A stretch of DNA of 64,000 bases from Algibacter pectinivorans (GTDB lineage: Bacteria > Bacteroidota > Bacteroidia > Flavobacteriales > Flavobacteriaceae). Under the pieces are notes generated by a model, which ran no database searches, was not told where the DNA came from, and was given only the letters and a program-made list of their open reading frames with translations. Below, one piece after another: positions 63,679 through 64,000 of the stretch (positions are counted from its first letter, which is position 1; each line of letters begins with the position of its first letter). The stretch is from positions 248,001-312,000 of the forward strand of contig NZ_FOMI01000001.1 in NCBI RefSeq assembly GCF_900112595.1, read 5' to 3'. The position numbers were made by a program, and so were the translations under genes.

Positions 63679-64000
63679 TTAACTAAGAAAAGTTTCGCGC
63701 ATTTTTTTGGTCATGCCTTTTATAACCATGGCATAGGAATGGTCTATTAACTCTAAAATAAGTTTAGGTTGCAATTCGCCTTCGTGAAGATACAGGGTGT
63801 TCCAGTGTTTTTTACTCATGTGAAACCCCGGGCGAATACTATTATAATCGGCACGTAATTCTTCCGAATATTCTGGATCTGCCTTTAAATTTATGGTGGT
63901 TTCGCCGGCCTCCCATTTTTTTAAACTTACTAAAGCAAACATTTTTCCTAACACCTTAAATACGAGTGTGTCCTCATCAAAAGGAAAATCTTCGATGGTG
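63679..64000 (-). CDS. MmcQ/YjbR-family protein, 5' end outside window
   Basis: The frame is open across the right edge: before the internal ATG (63954) the codons read IEDFPFDEDTLVFKVLGKM, which is the normal N-terminal part of MmcQ/YjbR, so the start is outside the window and at least 106 residues are visible. RPGFHMSKKHWNTLYL is the family's core. The fold is CyaY-like and binds DNA in some members; the function is unclear. Usual length is about 115-125, so only a few residues are missing. Confidence 0.85.
   Translation of the reverse strand, partial: TIEDFPFDEDTLVFKVLGKMFALVSLKKWEAGETTINLKADPEYSEELRADYNSIRPGFHMSKKHWNTLYLHEGELQPKLILELIDHSYAMVIKGMTKKMRETFLS

Overview
The window is chromosomal DNA from a marine-type member of Bacteroidota, most likely Flavobacteriaceae. 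The evidence is an AT-rich composition, TAnnTTTG-type -7 promoter elements with little Shine-Dalgarno signal, a mevalonate pathway, a short-form arginine decarboxylase next to a deoxyhypusine-synthase-like enzyme, SusA-like GH13 motifs, lipoproteins and DUF families typical of the group. The species cannot be fixed from the sequence alone.

Layout. (1) 1-4.2 kb, minus strand: polyamine genes speA, agmatinase, deoxyhypusine/homospermidine-synthase-like and the start of a GNAT protein. speA has an unusual leader with a hairpin and a 27-codon ORF. (2) 4.6-12.1 kb, minus strand: a tight run of tesB-like thioesterase, GDPD, FAD oxidoreductase, DUF1697, mvaD, mevalonate kinase, UbiA prenyltransferase and an RsuA/RluB-like protein that has lost its catalytic aspartate. 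(3) 12.1-22.7 kb: a lipoprotein, thioredoxin, a 1234-residue phosphoesterase/kinase-like/barrel fusion, then a redox-repair cluster (aldo-keto reductase, hydrolase-OsmC fusion, two MsrA, SelO, glutaredoxin-like, MsrB). (4) 22.9-33.6 kb: an HD domain fused to a Pycsar-type membrane effector domain, a GAF protein, cytoplasmic-looking GH13, transaldolase, transketolase, glpD and guanine deaminase. (5) 33.8-45 kb: a dense signalling island with a membrane hybrid-less histidine kinase, a receiver, a 1753-residue REC-GAF-PAS(7)-GAF-sigma54 activator, two tandem SpoIIAA-like proteins, PAS proteins and another receiver. (6) 45.5-51.3 kb: hexuronate catabolism uxaC-uxaB-uxaA with a LacI regulator and a clear operator over the uxaC start site. 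(7) 51.5-56.3 kb: tRNA-Leu(UAG), an M20 dipeptidase, an EamA exporter, DUF4407, STAS and NTF2-like proteins. (8) 56.4-61.9 kb: a low-GC accessory region with a HEPN-like protein, an IS110 element with a probable bridge RNA, a frameshifted PLD-nuclease/helicase-associated gene, a MORN-like secreted protein and a DinB remnant. Several of these genes are bracketed by short inverted repeats that look like cassette boundaries. (9) 61.9-64 kb: PhnA/YjdM-like protein, a secreted duplicated-domain protein and the 3' part of an MmcQ/YjbR gene.

How it fits together. Polyamine and isoprenoid synthesis form the housekeeping block. The msr/SelO group is a methionine and thiol oxidation repair set. The tal-tkt pair is pentose-phosphate. 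The uxa genes feed galacturonate/glucuronate into 2-keto-3-deoxygluconate. The most likely sources of new biology are the speA leader, the IS110/cassette-like accessory region, the HD-Pycsar effector fusion and the PAS-rich sigma54 activator island. All assignments are from reading motifs; no database search was possible.
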